A DNA stretch of 12,599 nt from NCBI GenBank assembly GCA_012842105.1, contig DUTL01000143.1, positions 1 through 12,599 on the forward strand. The letters run 5' to 3'. Shown here in pieces: positions 6,638 to 12,599 of the stretch. Made by a program: the position numbers and the translations under genes. The notes beneath the pieces were generated by a model that saw only the letters and a program-made list of their open reading frames with translations, was not told the origin of the DNA and did no database searches. Positions within the stretch are counted from its first letter, which is position 1. Each line of letters starts with the position of its first letter. The DNA is from Candidatus Fermentithermobacillaceae bacterium (GTDB lineage Bacteria > Bacillota > Sulfobacillia > Fermentithermobacillales > Fermentithermobacillaceae).

Positions 6638-6668
6638 TCATAGTAGGACATACCTTATGGCATACATT
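6638..6668 (+). promoter_or_regulatory. Possible sigma-E-like promoter before the beta-sandwich trio
   Basis: TCATAGT (6638-6644), 16 bases, then CATACATT (6661-6668). The -10 box matches the sigma-E pattern CATACAnT fully and the -35 box 6 of 7 positions of KMATATT; the spacer is 1-2 bases longer than usual. The start codon of the first trio gene is 110 bases downstream. It is a pattern match only, yet it agrees with a mother-cell role. Confidence 0.33.
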
Positions 6669-6698
6669 GAGGCACAAAATAGGCCCGGTTTGTCTCGT

Positions 6699-6726
6699 GA
6701 ATATGTCATCTTGAATATTATGTCAT
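6699..6726. repeat. Pair of direct repeats between divergent genes
   Basis: GAATATGTCAT (6699-6709) and GAATATTATGTCAT (6713-6726) repeat the same word, the second with three extra bases, on a 14-base step. They lie between the divergent SH3b gene and the trio. Such a paired site could be an operator, but no regulator is encoded nearby. Confidence 0.35.
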
Positions 6727-6778
6727 GAACTAACGGATTCCAATTAACTTGTCAAGCGGTTAGAGGGGGGTGTTTGTT

Positions 6779-7276
6779 ATGTTGTTTAATGTTAATAGGG
6801 GGAACCTTGCAGTCAACGGAGGTTTTGAGCAAGGGCTTGCGGGCTGGTCTGGAATCTGCAATGTAGGAATTGAAGGGCTGCCTTTTGCTTACGAAGGTTT
6901 GGTTGCCGCTGCGATGGGCAAACCTGACAACCTTCGGGAAGCGGTTATGTTCCAGGATGTGCCAATACCGGCGCGACGGACGTTTGTGCTCAAGTTCTTT
7001 GTTTCAGGTGTTGCACTTAATCCGGCAGATCTTACTGTAGATGTTCTGTGGCTCGCGCCATGCGGCAATGTGATATGCTCTGCACTCGCTGCCCCGGTTT
7101 TTGCTCCCGGAGAGACTACGGGCCCGGCTGCAAAAGGTGGATATAAGGCGGTTGTATCGTACACAGAGCGTGCTCCTGCTTCAGCTGCATGGGCCAGGAT
7201 TATTTTCCACAAGGCCCCAGGGGCAGTTCAAGACAATTTCCTGCTGCTGGACAACGTGATTTTCGTCATGCAATGA
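6779..7276 (+). CDS. Trio gene 1: signal-less beta-sandwich (CBM/NTTRR-F1-like) protein
   Basis: A 165-residue protein. It opens with RGNLAVNGGFEQGLAGW (7-23), the N-L-x-x-N-G-x-F-E-x-G start of galactose-binding-like jelly-roll domains, such as the NTTRR-F1 domain before collagen-like spore-surface proteins and CBM4/9-type modules. It continues with AVMFQDVPIP, an F-x-L-x-F strand, a V-x-W-L strand and a final FLLLDNVIF strand. This is one complete domain and nothing else. With no signal peptide, it is probably a mother-cell protein rather than a secreted carbohydrase part. ATG 6779 is chosen over an in-frame GTG at 6770: it lies six bases after GGTG of the G-rich Shine-Dalgarno, as in the other two trio genes. 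It is first in a three-gene unit, 30 bases from the next gene. Ligand unknown. Confidence 0.75.
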   Translation: MLFNVNRGNLAVNGGFEQGLAGWSGICNVGIEGLPFAYEGLVAAAMGKPDNLREAVMFQDVPIPARRTFVLKFFVSGVALNPADLTVDVLWLAPCGNVICSALAAPVFAPGETTGPAAKGGYKAVVSYTERAPASAAWARIIFHKAPGAVQDNFLLLDNVIFVMQ

Positions 7277-7306
7277 TGAGATTCTCGGATTAGGGAGGTG
7301 GGTAGC

Positions 7307-7816
7307 GTGATAGTATCGATTCCTGAAGGAAACCTGATTAAGAATCCCGGGTTTGAACTTGGGCTTGCTTTTTGGCAGACACCACTAACCCTTACTTCAA
7401 CCATAACGCAGAATGTGCGAATCGCAGATGCGGGCTTAGCCCATTCAGGCCTCGCTATGCTCGGCTTAGGTTCGTTGTACCCGAAACAGCCGGCAATGGT
7501 ATTTCAGGAAGTAGAGGTATGCTCTGGAAAATACTTCGAGCTGGATTTCTCAGTAGCGGGCCTGTGCGCGTGTGCTGCCCCACTGCAGGCAACAGTGCAA
7601 TGGCTGGATGCACGCGGCAATGAAATAGGGCTCGGCGTTTCAATATTGATTCCTGCTGCTACCATTGGCCTGGTAACAGAAGGCGGATGGACTCTTCACA
7701 GCGGGATTACTGACCAGGCACCGGTAGGAACGGGAAGTGCAAGGATCTCCTTTACACGAGGTTCGGGTTTGGCAGAAATCTTTCTTGATGACGTGCACTT
7801 TTTCCAGGTTGGATAG
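7307..7816 (+). CDS. Trio gene 2: signal-less beta-sandwich (CBM/NTTRR-F1-like) protein
   Basis: A 169-residue paralogue of its neighbours. It starts VSIPEGNLIKNPGFELGLAF, then AMVFQEVEVCSGKYFELDFS (strands of the jelly roll), a V-Q-W-L strand, a W-x-x-H segment and the closing AEIFLDDVHFFQVG. The last block corresponds to D-D-V/D-N-V in the family, where the acidic residue often helps bind calcium or shape the fold. The start is GTG 7307, six bases after AGGGAGGTG (7292-7300); the upstream in-frame GTG at 7298 lies inside the ribosome binding site and is rejected. Identity to the neighbours is limited to motifs, so the duplication is old. It is cotranscribed, with only 30 and 23 bases to its neighbours. 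Ligand and location are not shown by the sequence. Confidence 0.75.
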   Translation: MIVSIPEGNLIKNPGFELGLAFWQTPLTLTSTITQNVRIADAGLAHSGLAMLGLGSLYPKQPAMVFQEVEVCSGKYFELDFSVAGLCACAAPLQATVQWLDARGNEIGLGVSILIPAATIGLVTEGGWTLHSGITDQAPVGTGSARISFTRGSGLAEIFLDDVHFFQVG

Positions 7817-7839
7817 AGGTTTAAGAGGGGGTGTAAAAC

Positions 7840-8343
7840 GTGGTTGTGGCGCCGAAAGGAAACCTAATTGCCAATGGAGATTTTGAATTAGGAAAAGTAG
7901 GAGAAGCTCCCGAATGCTGGGAGTCCACAAACGTTCTGCTTGTTGGATCCTCCCAGGCTTTCACAGGATTGCAGGCGGCCGCAATGGGTGCCGAAGTTCC
8001 ATTATGCCCGGCGGTTATGTATCAAGACATCCCTGTGTTTCCCGGACGTCGTTTCCTATTATCGTTTCAGATGGCATCGCTGGCTTGCACAGCAGGGGAT
8101 TTGCTGGTTCAGGTCAGGTGGCAGAATAACTCGGGTTGTGATTTAGGCCCTGGGCTGTATGTATTCATATCAGGGTTGTCTTCTGGGAAACCAGCAGATG
8201 GATTGTGGCAAGCGCAGTCACACTTGACTGATTTTTCGCCTATCGATGTATGCCGTGCCCGTGTTGTTTTTACCAGAAGTCCGGGCAAGAGCCGCAGCAG
8301 CCCAACGGTAATCGATGCCGTAACGTTTGCAGACATGAATTAG
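7840..8343 (+). CDS. Trio gene 3: signal-less beta-sandwich (CBM/NTTRR-F1-like) protein
   Basis: A 167-residue third paralogue. It starts VVAPKGNLIANGDFELGKVG, followed by TGLQAAAMG (close to EGLVAAAMG of trio gene 1), AVMYQDIPVFPGRRFLLSFQ, a V-R-W strand and a final strand TVIDAVTF. Gene 1 and gene 3 look closer to each other than either is to gene 2. The start is GTG 7840 after AAGAGGGGGTG with the same six-base gap. It has no signal peptide, membrane segment or collagen-like tail, although such domains often head collagen-like proteins. A hairpin 36 bases after the stop probably ends the operon. Confidence 0.75.
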   Translation: MVVAPKGNLIANGDFELGKVGEAPECWESTNVLLVGSSQAFTGLQAAAMGAEVPLCPAVMYQDIPVFPGRRFLLSFQMASLACTAGDLLVQVRWQNNSGCDLGPGLYVFISGLSSGKPADGLWQAQSHLTDFSPIDVCRARVVFTRSPGKSRSSPTVIDAVTFADMN

Positions 8344-8379
8344 TGCAGTGACGAACCAGTAAAGAATAGCCGGTTTCCA

Positions 8380-8402
8380 GGGGGCGGGAGTAAACTGCCC
8401 CC
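8380..8402 (+). terminator. Possible terminator after the beta-sandwich trio
   Basis: GGGGGC (8380-8385) pairs with GCCCCC (8397-8402), six G-C pairs with an 11-base loop, 36 bases after the stop of the third trio gene. The downstream sequence (GCTCTATT) is only mildly T-rich, so its strength is uncertain. Confidence 0.4.
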
Positions 8403-8688
8403 GCTCTATTAGCACTGAATAGGTGACTGATAGCTCAATGGCCATTGAAATTCCGGTGCCTTTATAGGGGCTCCGGGGTGTTTGCGGGCCGGTGCGTCTC
8501 CGGGAAGTGCTGGATTATTCCGGAGTGGCTCTCCAATCGAGCCGGCTATAACGGCATACTTTCGTATAGTACATACCCGGCAAACATATCTTAGGTTTGT
8601 GAACAACACAGGCACAAAGCTGCTTCAGAACGGTACCATAACCTGTAAATTCCCTCGACCTTATGGTAGAATAGGTGCTACTCAGAGG
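8403..8688. other. Intergenic region before the flippase-like gene
   Basis: The frame of the flippase-like gene stays open back to 8482, but the peptide there (poor in membrane-like residues, rich in Arg, Ser, Gly) does not resemble the family, so I treat it as non-coding. It holds a long-range repeat CTCCGG (8471-8476) with CCGGAG (8520-8525) and a small hairpin GGCTC/GAGCC near 8527-8545. A weak -10-like TAGAAT lies at 8667-8672 without a good -35 box. I recognise no leader RNA family. Confidence 0.35.
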
Positions 8689-9804
8689 ATGAAAGAGGTG
8701 CTAACCCGGTTGGGCAAAAGCGCAAGCAACTGCTTTCCAGTAAAGATCAAGAGGATCTTAATAGGCGGCCTTACATCCTTGACGTTGAGCCTATTATGTA
8801 TTTGGGCGGTTCTCCGGTTCACCCGTTCCGGAAGCTTGTTCGCAAACCTTCTTGCTGTGGGAGCTTCAACCCTGGTTTTATCCCTTGTATTGGTAGCGGG
8901 AAGCTGGGTGGCCGATGCACTGAGGCTCAAGATCCTTGCTTCTGCCATGGGCGGGCAAGTTCGATTTATGGAGTCGCTGAAAATTACAGTCGTAGGTTCG
9001 TTTATGGCCGGTGTCACACCATTTGATACAGGCGGCGAGCCTTTGAAAATATACTTTCTTCACAAGAGAGGCCTAAGCATAGGAACATCCACGGCAGTGG
9101 TGGCGCTTGGCGCCTTCTCTCATGCTACATCCAGATTTGCGTTGTGGTTGCTGGCTCCGGTTATCATGCTCTTGACCGGCAGGAGCCTGGTAATTCCTGC
9201 TGCGATCAAAGCTACTTTGGCCCTGGGAATTGTGATTTACCTGTTTTTCATGTTTTTGATAATTGCGGTGATTTTCTGGCCTGATTGGGTAGAGGTGTTT
9301 GCAGGGAAACTTCTTGAACTCAAATGGGTAAAGAAATTGGTACCACAGTCTATGGCAGAAACTGTACTTGATAAGGTAAGAACCAGCGCCTATGATTTCA
9401 GGGACGGAATCAACAAGGTCAAGTCAAGTGGCAGCCATGCTGTGTTTGCAGTGCTCTTGAGCATAGCATATTGGCTGCTTGTAATCGCTGTACCCGCCCT
9501 TATTGTAAGGAGCATGGTTCCCCAAGTTTCATTCTCCCAGGTGTTTTTCGTGGCTATGACTGTTTATCTGGTTATGGCTTATGTGCCTACCCCCGGTTCA
9601 AGCGGTGGGGCAGAGGTGGGCTCTGCGTACTTTTTCGCCTCTATTCTGCCTGCAAAGATGGTGGGGGTATTTGTCGTGGTTTGGAGGTTTGCAACCTATT
9701 ACTTCACTCTGCTGGTGGGCGGAATAATTGCATTGTTTGAGACAGTGAACTGGTGGATCAGAAAATCTCAATCACAATCTCGCCAGGCAGAGGGCACTCC
9801 CTGA
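8689..9804 (+). CDS. Flippase-like integral membrane protein (LPG_synthase_TM / YbhN-type)
   Basis: About 371 residues with seven to eight membrane segments (roughly 22-42, 56-74, 98-110, 133-163, 174-197, 250-272, 281-298, 323-352). Two signatures identify the family: FMAGVTPFDTGGEPLKIYFL (105-124) and YVPTPGSSGGAEVGSAYF (298-315), the paired P-x-x-G-G-E and P-x-P-G-x-x-G-x-x-E motifs of the lysylphosphatidylglycerol synthase membrane region. Relatives move or modify lipid-linked substrates; the catalytic aminoacyltransferase domain of MprF is absent, so a lipid or lipid-linked sugar flippase role is the usual inference. The start is uncertain: ATG 8689 has no well-spaced ribosome binding site, while GTG 8698 lies nine bases after AGAGG. 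It follows the trio after a 345-bp gap and is convergent with the CapA-SLH gene. Confidence 0.8.
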   Translation: MKEVLTRLGKSASNCFPVKIKRILIGGLTSLTLSLLCIWAVLRFTRSGSLFANLLAVGASTLVLSLVLVAGSWVADALRLKILASAMGGQVRFMESLKITVVGSFMAGVTPFDTGGEPLKIYFLHKRGLSIGTSTAVVALGAFSHATSRFALWLLAPVIMLLTGRSLVIPAAIKATLALGIVIYLFFMFLIIAVIFWPDWVEVFAGKLLELKWVKKLVPQSMAETVLDKVRTSAYDFRDGINKVKSSGSHAVFAVLLSIAYWLLVIAVPALIVRSMVPQVSFSQVFFVAMTVYLVMAYVPTPGSSGGAEVGSAYFFASILPAKMVGVFVVVWRFATYYFTLLVGGIIALFETVNWWIRKSQSQSRQAEGTP

Positions 9805-9868
9805 ATTCTCCTACGGGCTTGGGTTGCCAGTTACGGGCTGTTCAATTCCAGGCTGTCCGGCTCCGGCC

Positions 9869-11629
9869 TCACCACCCCAGGTTTACCAGACGTAAGATAA
9901 TAGCTGCGGCTTCGGCCCTGGTAATAGAGTTGTTCAACCTGAGTGTACCGTCATCATACCCTTGCAGAAGAGCTTGCTCTATGCACCACAATACAGCTGT
10001 ACGGTTTTGGCCTTCCAGGGGTTCCAGTTCGTCGTGGTGTTTAGGCCGTTCTGTGCCTGTTATACCATTCCCATTGCCAGTCGTGCCTGTATCCGTATTT
10101 GTTGTTGCTGTTCTCCACAAGAGAGTGCAGACCTCTTCTCTTGGGCAGAACTCATCAGGAATCCATTGAGGATCATAATGGGGAAGAATTGATAAGTGAG
10201 CCAGATAGGCCACATACGGGAAGGCCCAGTGGCTTTCTTCACACAAGCAAAACTCCCCAGGGTCAAGTCCTTCAAAGTCTGTGCTGTCCAAATCAGGTTT
10301 TCCTGAAATTACCCGTGCAAGAGTCGTGACGAATTCGGCTCTGGTCACAGGTTTGTCAGGCAAGAAGCTGCCATCTTTAAACCCTTCTACAATGTTTTTG
10401 CGTGCAAGTTTGGCTATGTCGAGCCTCGCCCAGTGGTTGAGCACATCGGGGAAAGCCCGTTCCAGCACCTTTCCGGAATCGCTGATGTCTGTGTTGAAGG
10501 GTTGCGAGAGATTATTCAGCATGGCGAGAACGTCCTCTCTTTCTTTGTCTTCCAGCATCACTGTTTTGCCCCACAGTATCTTGGTTGGAAGTACAGTTAC
10601 GTCTTCTATGGCTGTTTTCGATAGGGTAATGCTCAGTACTGCACCGATTTGGCAGGCCGGGATTTCAGGGCGTGTAGTGAATATGAAGTTACCGAGGCTA
10701 TGGGCTGTAAGGGCCTTGCCGTCGAATCTGAACCCTCTAAGCACGTGAGGATGGGTGCCGACTATGATGTCGGCGCCTGCCTCTCTCAGGATCGATTCCA
10801 TCTGCAATACCCAGTCTTCAGGCGCGGTGGCCCTTTCTTCGCCCCAGTGCAGGTATACCACTGTGAAATCAACTTGAGTGCGGAGGCCTTGAAGCCTGCT
10901 CACGATGTTGTGGTTCCATAAGCTGTAGTCTACTGCGAGCCCGGGCTTATCACCGGCCGCTGCCCATTCTTGTACCGGTATTACCATGGATGTGGCCAGC
11001 AGGCCTACCTTGATTCCGTTCTTCTCTAGGATAACAGGTGCTCTGGCTGCTATTTCATCCTGGCCGGCTCCCACCGGGGTAACGCCGAATGTCTTGACAT
11101 TCCCAATGGTTTCCAAAAGGCAGTCTACACCAAAATCCCGGGTATGGTTGTTGGCAAGGGATACTATGTCGACACCGGCGTCTTTCAACCCTTGAAGGGT
11201 TTCGGGAGGCGCCCTGAATGTATACTGTTTACCGGGCATTGGGGAGCCTGTTGATCCCACTGCGCATTCAAGGTTTCCTATTGTAAAGTCCGCACTTTGC
11301 AGTGTATCCTTAACTCCAATCCAGGGGGCCATAGGGCCTTCGGCGTTTATGAGCTCTTGAATGCGGCTGGCTAGCAGAATGTCGCCGACAAAGTTAAGAG
11401 TAACCTTTTGCTGCGTATGTTTCCCAGTCGCAGCCTGTGCTTTTATATGTTGCATGGGAATCACCGTATTCGTAACGGCAAGGCATAGCAATATGCCGAA
11501 GATGAGAATCCGAGGGACACTCCGCGGGACAATCCAAGCAATTGCCGTTGGTTTGCGCCGTATGTACTTATCAGAGGCGCCCGTCTCTTTAGCCGGGGCT
11601 TTTTCATGCACATGACGCGATTTTCTCAT
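9869..11629 (-). CDS. CapA-like metallophosphatase-fold protein with three SLH repeats
   Basis: A 586-residue protein. A basic N terminus (1-40) leads to one hydrophobic segment (about 40-58) that is a signal peptide or anchor. Residues 75-340 are a CapA (PgsA-type) domain with LNFVGDILLASRI (78-90), GNLECAVG (118-125), SLANNHTRDFG (157-167), LHWGEER (260-266), GTHPHVLRGF (291-300) and HSLGNFIF (310-317). The family takes part in making or anchoring poly-gamma-glutamate and is also found without capsule genes. Then come SLH repeats at about 392-442 (FPDVLNHWA, TRAEF), 455-507 (PREEV) and, after a Thr/Gly/Asn linker, 541-586 (TRAEA). The TRAE-type motifs bind pyruvylated wall polymer, so the enzyme domain is held at the surface. 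ATG 11629 follows AGGCGGTG by six bases. No PgsB/PgsC homologues are seen here. Confidence 0.88.
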   Translation of the reverse strand: MRKSRHVHEKAPAKETGASDKYIRRKPTAIAWIVPRSVPRILIFGILLCLAVTNTVIPMQHIKAQAATGKHTQQKVTLNFVGDILLASRIQELINAEGPMAPWIGVKDTLQSADFTIGNLECAVGSTGSPMPGKQYTFRAPPETLQGLKDAGVDIVSLANNHTRDFGVDCLLETIGNVKTFGVTPVGAGQDEIAARAPVILEKNGIKVGLLATSMVIPVQEWAAAGDKPGLAVDYSLWNHNIVSRLQGLRTQVDFTVVYLHWGEERATAPEDWVLQMESILREAGADIIVGTHPHVLRGFRFDGKALTAHSLGNFIFTTRPEIPACQIGAVLSITLSKTAIEDVTVLPTKILWGKTVMLEDKEREDVLAMLNNLSQPFNTDISDSGKVLERAFPDVLNHWARLDIAKLARKNIVEGFKDGSFLPDKPVTRAEFVTTLARVISGKPDLDSTDFEGLDPGEFCLCEESHWAFPYVAYLAHLSILPHYDPQWIPDEFCPREEVCTLLWRTATTNTDTGTTGNGNGITGTERPKHHDELEPLEGQNRTAVLWCIEQALLQGYDDGTLRLNNSITRAEAAAIILRLVNLGW

Positions 11630-11724
11630 TGCTTACACCGCCTAGTTGGGTAATGCTGTCCCGGCACTGGCCTTTGGCCACCAGGGCCGGTTAGCCTGGA
11701 AACATATTCTACGTCAATTTTCAT
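11626..11724 (-). CDS. Possible 32-residue ORF overlapping the CapA-SLH start
   Basis: A minus-strand ATG at 11724 opens 32 codons, MKIDVEYVSRLTGPGG to the TGA at 11626-11628. The stop overlaps the CapA start codon as ATGA, the arrangement of translational coupling. AAGGA precedes the ATG by only two bases, which is a poor spacing, and the peptide matches nothing I know. It may be a leader ORF, a decayed gene or chance. Confidence 0.25.
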   Translation of the reverse strand: MKIDVEYVSRLTGPGGQRPVPGQHYPTRRCKQ

Positions 11725-11802
11725 GTTCCTTCATTTTGCTGGTTGAATTTACCAGTTCCGGTTTTGATGAGCTGATGCCCGGCAGGCATTGGGTTCCGCG
11801 CA

Positions 11803-12312
11803 TTACCCCGGCAGGCATATGCTCATCCCGATTTGAAGGTTTAGCGGCTCAATTCCCGGGTTAAGCTCACGAAGGCGTTCAACGGTTGTACCGTAGGTTC
11901 CTGCTATTGAGAACAGGGTGTCTCCTTGCGACACTACCCAGTACAGCCCCGACGCACAGGGTGGGATGGGGCCTCTTGGCAAGGCGGCTTCTTCAGGCAG
12001 GCAAATCTGCATGCCAACTTGAAGAGCTTCTGGCTCTATGCTTGGGTTGAGAGCCATGATGCGCTGAACTGTGGTACCTGTGGCACGTGCAATGCCGAAG
12101 AAGGTGTCGCCAGGGTTTACAGTCCATAAGATTCCCGTGGGGCATTGCGTTTGGAGGAATGCAATTTCACCCGTGGCTGACCTGTAGATATGTGGTTCTC
12201 CCAGGATGCGCTCTACCTGTTGATGAGCTGCTGACAGTAAATCAAAGGCCCTAACATTCCTGCAAGCACAGGTTCCGCGGATGCCTGCTTTGGGTTTCCT
12301 TTTTGGCCGCAT
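11803..12312 (-). CDS. Double-LysM protein without signal peptide
   Basis: A 169-residue protein: a basic start (MRPKRKPKAGIRGTCACRN), a predicted helix (about 23-38), then two LysM domains at about 61-106 (WTVNPGDTFFGIARATGTTV, LNPSIEP, VGMQICLP) and 123-168 (WVVSQGDTLFSIAGTYGTTV, LNPGIEP, IGMSICLP). Each repeat is framed by two cysteines (57/104, 119/166), a layout common in clostridial LysM proteins. LysM binds the sugar backbone of peptidoglycan. Absence of a signal peptide suits a spore-coat or cortex-binding protein, as for SafA-like proteins. The start ATG 12312 is chosen because AAAGGAG (12322-12328) precedes it by nine bases and the promoter at 12349-12377 lies upstream; the frame open back to 12411 would start upstream of that promoter. 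It is followed 173 bases on by the CapA-SLH gene on the same strand. Confidence 0.85.
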   Translation of the reverse strand: MRPKRKPKAGIRGTCACRNVRAFDLLSAAHQQVERILGEPHIYRSATGEIAFLQTQCPTGILWTVNPGDTFFGIARATGTTVQRIMALNPSIEPEALQVGMQICLPEEAALPRGPIPPCASGLYWVVSQGDTLFSIAGTYGTTVERLRELNPGIEPLNLQIGMSICLPG

Positions 12313-12348
12313 TTTGCTACACTCCTTTGAAGGCGTTGTGAACTCCGG

Positions 12349-12377
12349 TTTATAAGAGGGAACTCTGTTTTGCTCAA
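12349..12377 (-). promoter_or_regulatory. Sigma-A-type promoter of the LysM gene
   Basis: On the minus strand TTGAGC (12377-12372), a 17-base spacer and TATAAA (12354-12349). Transcription would begin about 30 bases before the ATG at 12312, which supports that start. The CapA-SLH gene may be read from the same promoter. Confidence 0.5.
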
Positions 12378-12443
12378 AGCCACTGGAACTTACTTTTGTA
12401 ATTAAGGCCAATTAATCGCGTATGGGGAGTTCGATAAATTCGT

Positions 12444-12472
12444 TTGACTAAACCTTTTCCCTTAGGTATACT
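12444..12472 (+). promoter_or_regulatory. Sigma-A promoter of tRNA-Val
   Basis: TTGACT (12444-12449), exactly 17 bases, TATACT (12467-12472). Both boxes match 5 of 6 consensus bases, and the predicted start near 12479 lies about 26 bases before the mature tRNA end. This is the best promoter in the window. Confidence 0.8.
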
Positions 12473-12504
12473 ATGTGTCGATGTCACTTTAGTGGCATGT
12501 ACTT

Positions 12505-12579
12505 GGGCGAATAGCTCAGTGGGAGAGCACCTGCCTTACACGCAGGGGGTCACAGGTTCAAGCCCTGTTTCGCCCACCA
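12505..12579 (+). tRNA. tRNA-Val, anticodon UAC
   Basis: The acceptor arm GGGCGAA (12505-12511) pairs fully with TTCGCCC (12569-12575). The D arm is GCTC/GAGC, and the anticodon stem CCTGC/GCAGG (12530-12534, 12542-12546) encloses the loop CTTACAC with anticodon TAC at 12537-12539. The T arm ACAGG/CCTGT carries the loop TTCAAGC. The discriminator A12576 is followed by an encoded CCA (12577-12579). It reads GTA and, by wobble, other valine codons. The 20 bases after it show no further gene. Confidence 0.95.
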
Positions 12580-12599
12580 GTCAGAATGCGGAGGCGTAG

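Noticed and set aside
6889..7212. 107-codon minus-strand ORF opposite trio gene 1
   Set aside because: Antisense to a gene supported by paralogues on both sides and by a matching ribosome binding site.
8482..8688. N-terminal extension of the flippase-like protein
   Set aside because: The frame is open but the peptide is Arg/Gly/Ser-rich, has no membrane character or family similarity, and lies over GC-rich hairpins; a start at 8689 or 8698 gives the usual protein.
12313..12411. 33-residue N-terminal extension of the LysM protein
   Set aside because: It would start upstream of a good -35/-10 pair (12349-12377), whereas ATG 12312 has AAAGGAG at proper distance.
1..12599. CRISPR array, prophage or integrase genes
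   Set aside because: No regularly spaced repeats, cas-like proteins, phage structural motifs or recombinase motifs are visible; the tRNA at the right end shows no repeated attachment-like 3' end within the window.

Overview
The window looks like the chromosome of an endospore-forming Gram-positive anaerobe of the Clostridia, perhaps Desulfotomaculum/Pelotomaculum-like. This is inferred from protein families, not from a database search. The evidence is a SPOCS (DUF3794) spore-morphogenesis protein, S-layer-homology repeats, Cys-framed LysM repeats, a YkwD-type CAP protein, strong AGGAGG-type ribosome binding sites, and frequent TTG and GTG starts.

Left part (1-4106). The window opens in the last 28 codons of a NifU-type Fe-S scaffold protein. 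It is followed, convergently, by a family-2 glycosyltransferase (minus strand, TTG start). Divergent from that is a 530-residue protein with three SPOCS repeats and a C-terminal SH3b domain. Then comes a gene-free stretch carrying a 255-bp inverted-repeat (MITE/REP-like) element, and a secreted CAP-domain protein with a Pro/Glu linker.

Middle part (4107-6769). A 371-residue lipoprotein of unknown function (minus) is flanked by non-coding stretches with inverted repeats. The 660-bp stretch 5538-6197 holds two very short ORFs on opposite strands that overlap, each with a near-ideal Shine-Dalgarno sequence, plus a 12-bp perfect inverted repeat. A small protein that joins a helical hairpin to an SH3b domain follows (minus).

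Right part (6770-12599). Three tandem paralogous genes encode signal-less beta-sandwich proteins of 165-169 residues, each beginning with a GN-L-x-N-x-x-FE motif. They are followed by a multispanning flippase-like (LPG_synthase_TM/YbhN-type) membrane protein. Facing it is a minus-strand pair, a LysM protein and a CapA-like protein with three C-terminal SLH repeats, with a 32-codon ORF between them that overlaps the CapA start by ATGA. A tRNA-Val(UAC) with a textbook sigma-A promoter closes the window.

How it fits together: most proteins here are predicted to touch the cell wall or spore envelope (SPOCS, two SH3b proteins, LysM, SLH, CAP, glycosyltransferase, flippase-like protein, beta-sandwich trio). 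Several lack signal peptides (SPOCS-SH3b, SH3b hairpin protein, LysM protein, beta-sandwich trio), which fits proteins made in the mother cell and assembled on the forespore surface. Candidate sigma-E-like promoters before the SPOCS gene and the beta-sandwich trio agree with this but are weak evidence.
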